DNA of 64,000 bases, from the NCBI GenBank assembly GCA_041392305.1, contig JAWKMJ010000003.1, positions 124,001 to 188,000 of the forward strand. The letters are read 5' to 3'. Below the pieces are notes generated by a model. That model saw nothing but the letters and a program-made list of their open reading frames with translations, made no database searches and was not told the origin of the DNA. A program made the position numbers and the translations under genes. This document shows positions 61,605-64,000 of this stretch, one piece after another; the stretch's first letter is position 1, and each line of letters starts with the position of its first letter. This DNA is from JAGQYP01 sp041392305 (GTDB taxonomy: Bacteria > Bacteroidota > Bacteroidia > Flavobacteriales_D > Crocinitomicaceae).

Positions 61605-62585
61605 TTATCTGACAACAATCTTACGGGTAATCATTCTAGTCCCTGTATTGATCCTACAGAAATAGACCCCTTTATTGTAAAGATTTTCCAGTAAGGTAGC
61701 TGTATTCGATTGAATATTTTGTTTTGCGACAATCTTTCCAGTCATATCGATTATTTCCACAGGATAGGTTTCATGAGAACCAGCTTTCATGTTTACATAC
61801 ACTGACTCCTGTTCATAATACACTGTAAAATCCTTATTGTAATCGTATTCATCTACACTTAAGTTGTTGTAAACCAATTCCAAATCATCTACCCAAACCT
61901 TGGAGTGATTTTCAGAAATAGTACTATCACCTGCAGTACAAATAGCTAAAACAAATCGAGCTCCTCTAGTATCGTCATAGTTAAATGGGACTGAGAATCT
62001 CACCCATTGACCACCAGTACTTGCTGTCCAATCAAAACGTGCTCGTCCAATTCGGTTGTTGGTTACATCATGTACACCCGCGATAAAAAGAGGAAGCGCA
62101 CCATAACCCTCATGGAGAATAACTTCACATTTACCCTTATCCGATCCAGTTGGTTCATATTTATACCAACCCACTAGTGAATCTGGTCGCCATGATAATC
62201 TTAAATGCCAATCCTCATCTGTAGAATCAGAATAGATATAACCTTCTTCAGGATTCAAATTTTGAGGTGCATGGAACCGTCCGTTGGTGATACTTCCATT
62301 CGCAGCAACTCCTAAAGTATAAATTGTTTCTAGCTTAATAGAAGAACCTACTCCTCCTCTACCTACATCTTGAGTTACTGTTCCATCTGGAGACAATTGA
62401 GCCAATGCAGGATCATCTGAAGTCTTCAATCCACTCCATTGAATCGGTTCGCTTGTAGTAGCCGTACCGTTTCCGACCTGAACTGTTTCCCAGTATTCAA
62501 ATCCTGGATTTTCTAATTGAGGGGGAGTTTGGGCGTTTATAAATGCACACGCACCTAGCGCAAGGGTGAGTAACGTTTTCTTCAT
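61605..62585 (-). CDS. T9SS type A secreted protein, PGFEYW N-terminal domain
   Basis: A 326-residue protein with signal peptide (MKKTLLTLALGACAFINA), QLENPGFEYWETVQVGNGTATTSEPIQWSG start and LVGWYKYEPTGSDKGKCEVILH in the middle, like the PCMD (putative carbohydrate metabolism) domain of Bacteroidota surface proteins. The sorting signal ends ENLYNKGVYFCRINTGTRMITRKIVVR. It is the first gene of the three-gene surface cluster and has an exact -7 box upstream. Confidence 0.88.
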   Translation of the reverse strand: MKKTLLTLALGACAFINAQTPPQLENPGFEYWETVQVGNGTATTSEPIQWSGLKTSDDPALAQLSPDGTVTQDVGRGGVGSSIKLETIYTLGVAANGSITNGRFHAPQNLNPEEGYIYSDSTDEDWHLRLSWRPDSLVGWYKYEPTGSDKGKCEVILHEGYGALPLFIAGVHDVTNNRIGRARFDWTASTGGQWVRFSVPFNYDDTRGARFVLAICTAGDSTISENHSKVWVDDLELVYNNLSVDEYDYNKDFTVYYEQESVYVNMKAGSHETYPVEIIDMTGKIVAKQNIQSNTATLLENLYNKGVYFCRINTGTRMITRKIVVR

Positions 62586-62614
62586 GTGTTTTCTTTAAGT
62601 AAATTTTCAACCCA

Positions 62615-62622
62615 CAAATATA
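62615..62622 (-). promoter_or_regulatory. -7 promoter box (TATATTTG) of the three-gene T9SS cluster
   Basis: Exact TAnnTTTG on the minus strand, 29 bp before the ATG at 62585. Confidence 0.65.
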
Positions 62623-62727
62623 ACAAAAATCATGCCAAAAATCGAAATTGAATAAATTCAAGAAAGTTATTAAAAACGTTGATCTAGATAGGTTTTTCTA
62701 ACAAATATTATGCCAAAATATAAAGGA

Positions 62728-63150
62728 CTAGAATCCTGCTTTATCTTTTGGATAAGAATTGAATGTTCCTTGGCCTTTGCTTACGAGTTCTCCTGATTGA
62801 TTCCGAATCTCTCCCTCAACAACAATAATGCGATTTCCTTGAGCCAGAATATGCGATGTCCCTGTGAGTTGATCCCCTAAAATTACGGGCTTCATAAAAT
62901 TCAGTTTAAATTCAACCGTAGCAACCACGCATGCTCTTTTTGAAGCAACGGTGAGCGCAGTAACTCCCAGTAGAGCATCCATCAGAGCCGCCACAGAACC
63001 TCCGTGAGCTGCAATTGGAGTTGCCAAATGCTTTTCTTGAATTTTCATTTTATACAACACCTCTCCTTCATCATAGGAAACCAACTGCATATCCAGCAAC
63101 TCACCAAAATAGTTGGACTTTTTGTACTGTTCTATTAGTTCGTCTATCAT
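62728..63150 (-). CDS. PaaI family hotdog-fold thioesterase
   Basis: A 140-residue protein with the hotdog motif AAHGGSVAALMDALLGVTAL (~46-66), where the conserved His-Gly-Gly and the Asp in LMD are catalytic, and VATVEFKLNFMKPVILGDQLTG. It hydrolyses acyl-CoA thioesters, substrate unknown. It overlaps rsmG by 4 bp (ATGA). Confidence 0.9.
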   Translation of the reverse strand: MIDELIEQYKKSNYFGELLDMQLVSYDEGEVLYKMKIQEKHLATPIAAHGGSVAALMDALLGVTALTVASKRACVVATVEFKLNFMKPVILGDQLTGTSHILAQGNRIIVVEGEIRNQSGELVSKGQGTFNSYPKDKAGF

Positions 63151-63779
63151 TGCTCGTTTATTCTTACGTAAACAACTTTTTTTGTTTCAAAAAACGACTC
63201 TTCAAATTCATTTTCAAGATCAAAAATTTCAAAATCATATGATATTTCATTCATCTCCTCCTTTAAATCACCGCCTTTTAAATAGAAAATACCATTGGGG
63301 TAAGTATTGGTATTTTGTTTTTTGATCTGATTTCTTACCCAGGGGATAAAATTCTGCATTCGAGTAACTGCACGACTCACAATAAAATCAAACTTACCTT
63401 TTACTTTTTCCGCACGACCTACTACAACCTCAACGTTAGAGAGATCTAAGGCCTCTGCAATCGATTCTACTACTTTTATCTTTTTGGCTATCGAATCTAC
63501 CAAAACAAATTGGACTTCTGGAAACAATATCGCCAAAGGTACACCAGGAAACCCACCTCCAGTACCCACATCCAAAATATCTGAGCCCGGCTTAAAATCT
63601 ACCATTTTAGCAATGCCAAGAGAGTGTAAGACATGACGCTCATAAAAATTATCCAGATCTTTTCGACTTATCACGTTGATCTTTTCATTCCAATCCGCAT
63701 AAAGCTCCTGCAGTTTTGAAAATTTTTGAATCTGATCCTCTGTAAGATCAGGGAAATATTTAAGAAGGATTTCCATCAT
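63147..63779 (-). CDS. rsmG: 16S rRNA (guanine527-N7)-methyltransferase
   Basis: A 210-residue SAM methyltransferase: LYADWNEKINVISRKDLDNFYERHVLHSLGI, DILDVGTGGGFPGVPLAILFP (SAM loop) and FDFIVSRAVTRMQNFIPWV are the RsmG signature. It methylates 16S rRNA G527. It overlaps both neighbours (bshC 20 bp upstream, thioesterase 4 bp downstream), so all three are one operon. Confidence 0.93.
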   Translation of the reverse strand: MMEILLKYFPDLTEDQIQKFSKLQELYADWNEKINVISRKDLDNFYERHVLHSLGIAKMVDFKPGSDILDVGTGGGFPGVPLAILFPEVQFVLVDSIAKKIKVVESIAEALDLSNVEVVVGRAEKVKGKFDFIVSRAVTRMQNFIPWVRNQIKKQNTNTYPNGIFYLKGGDLKEEMNEISYDFEIFDLENEFEESFFETKKVVYVRINEQ

Positions 63780-64000
63780 AATTTAAACTCACAAAACTAA
63801 TTTTTTGATCAAAAGCACCAATATTCAGCTTTATAACATCTAGAAATTCCCAACCATTTTGAACCAAATAAGGCAGCACATTCTCATGTCGCTCTTGCAA
63901 ATCCCCAGAAGGAAAAAAATGCTCCTGCACCCATTCAATCGCTTCTATATCTTTTTCGTACTTCTGTTTTAAAGCACGAACAAATTTCTTCTTAAGTCTT
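63760..64000 (-). CDS. bshC: Bacillithiol biosynthesis cysteine-adding enzyme BshC, C-terminal part
   Basis: On the minus strand a frame is open from the window edge (codon at 63999) to TAA at 63760-63762, 79 residues. It reads RLKKKFVRALKQKYEKDIEA, then HFFPSGDLQERHENVLPYL and FLDVIKLNIGAFDQKISFVSL. This matches BshC C-termini, where 'lFP.g.LQER.en....' and 'll..ldpfd..f.vl' are diagnostic. BshC adds cysteine to GlcN-malate, the last step of bacillithiol. The rest lies outside the window. The stop overlaps the rsmG start by 20 bp. Confidence 0.8.
   Translation of the reverse strand, partial: RLKKKFVRALKQKYEKDIEAIEWVQEHFFPSGDLQERHENVLPYLVQNGWEFLDVIKLNIGAFDQKISFVSLNYDGNPS

Noticed and set aside
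1..64000. tRNA, rRNA, IS elements or phage genes
   Set aside because: No GGTTCGAATCC-type T-arm with a cloverleaf, no rRNA-like stretch, and no transposase or integrase frame was found.

Overview
The window is chromosomal DNA from a member of the Bacteroidota, most likely order Flavobacteriales (a Crocinitomicaceae/Cryomorphaceae-like relative is my guess; the family is inference). The reasons are low GC, many exact TAnnTTTG -7 boxes just upstream of start codons, almost no Shine-Dalgarno sequences, secreted proteins with type IX secretion (T9SS) C-terminal signals, a PorP/SprF partner, SprB-type repeats, DUF5606, S46 and M14 peptidases, and a bacillithiol enzyme (BshC). No rRNA, tRNA, CRISPR array, transposase or prophage gene was seen.

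Layout. 1-10.4 kb: end of a lipid A acyltransferase-like gene, FkbM methyltransferase, M14 peptidase, SDR and nucleotide-sugar epimerase, GT4 glycosyltransferase, a pyrR-pyrB-STAS run, RNase Z, a LuxR-type response regulator and a DUF2147 protein. 10.6-24.6 kb: ftsK and lolA, small envelope proteins, SRPBCC protein, Crp/Fnr regulator with an 8-bp tandem repeat upstream, S46 dipeptidyl-peptidase, M3 oligopeptidase with two paralogous Cys-motif lipoproteins, DUF5606 protein with a histone-H1-like tail, gmhA, a third Cys-rich lipoprotein and comM/yifB. 24.8-40.1 kb: surface and secretion block: WD40-caspase protein, PorP/SprF with a 1.6-kaa SprB-repeat protein (T9SS type B), and a 2069-residue repeat protein whose T9SS type A signal is broken by a one-base frameshift.

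40.2-53.8 kb: pabB-tilS, a conserved small protein, a DsbD-alpha protein plus DsbD, a tiny Pro/Gly-rich protein with a PVDGG-TM-basic tail overlapping an exosortase-family protease, a PAS histidine kinase with a receiver-CAP-HTH regulator, a CcoI-like copper ATPase, and a BlaI-M56/TonB pair with three exact 20-bp operator-like repeats. 53.8-64.0 kb: EamA transporter, TonB-dependent receptor, three tandem T9SS type A proteins with related N-termini, then an overlapping bshC-rsmG-thioesterase operon.

Most interesting points: the self-contained mini exosortase/substrate pair (46.3-47.1 kb), the frameshifted sorting signal (33.9 kb), the near-leaderless BlaI operator region (53.75-53.83 kb), the 8-bp tandem repeat before the Crp/Fnr gene, and the small lipoprotein family with conserved Cys motifs. 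Many housekeeping genes lie between surface-protein genes, so this looks like ordinary core chromosome with species-specific surface proteins rather than a mobile island.
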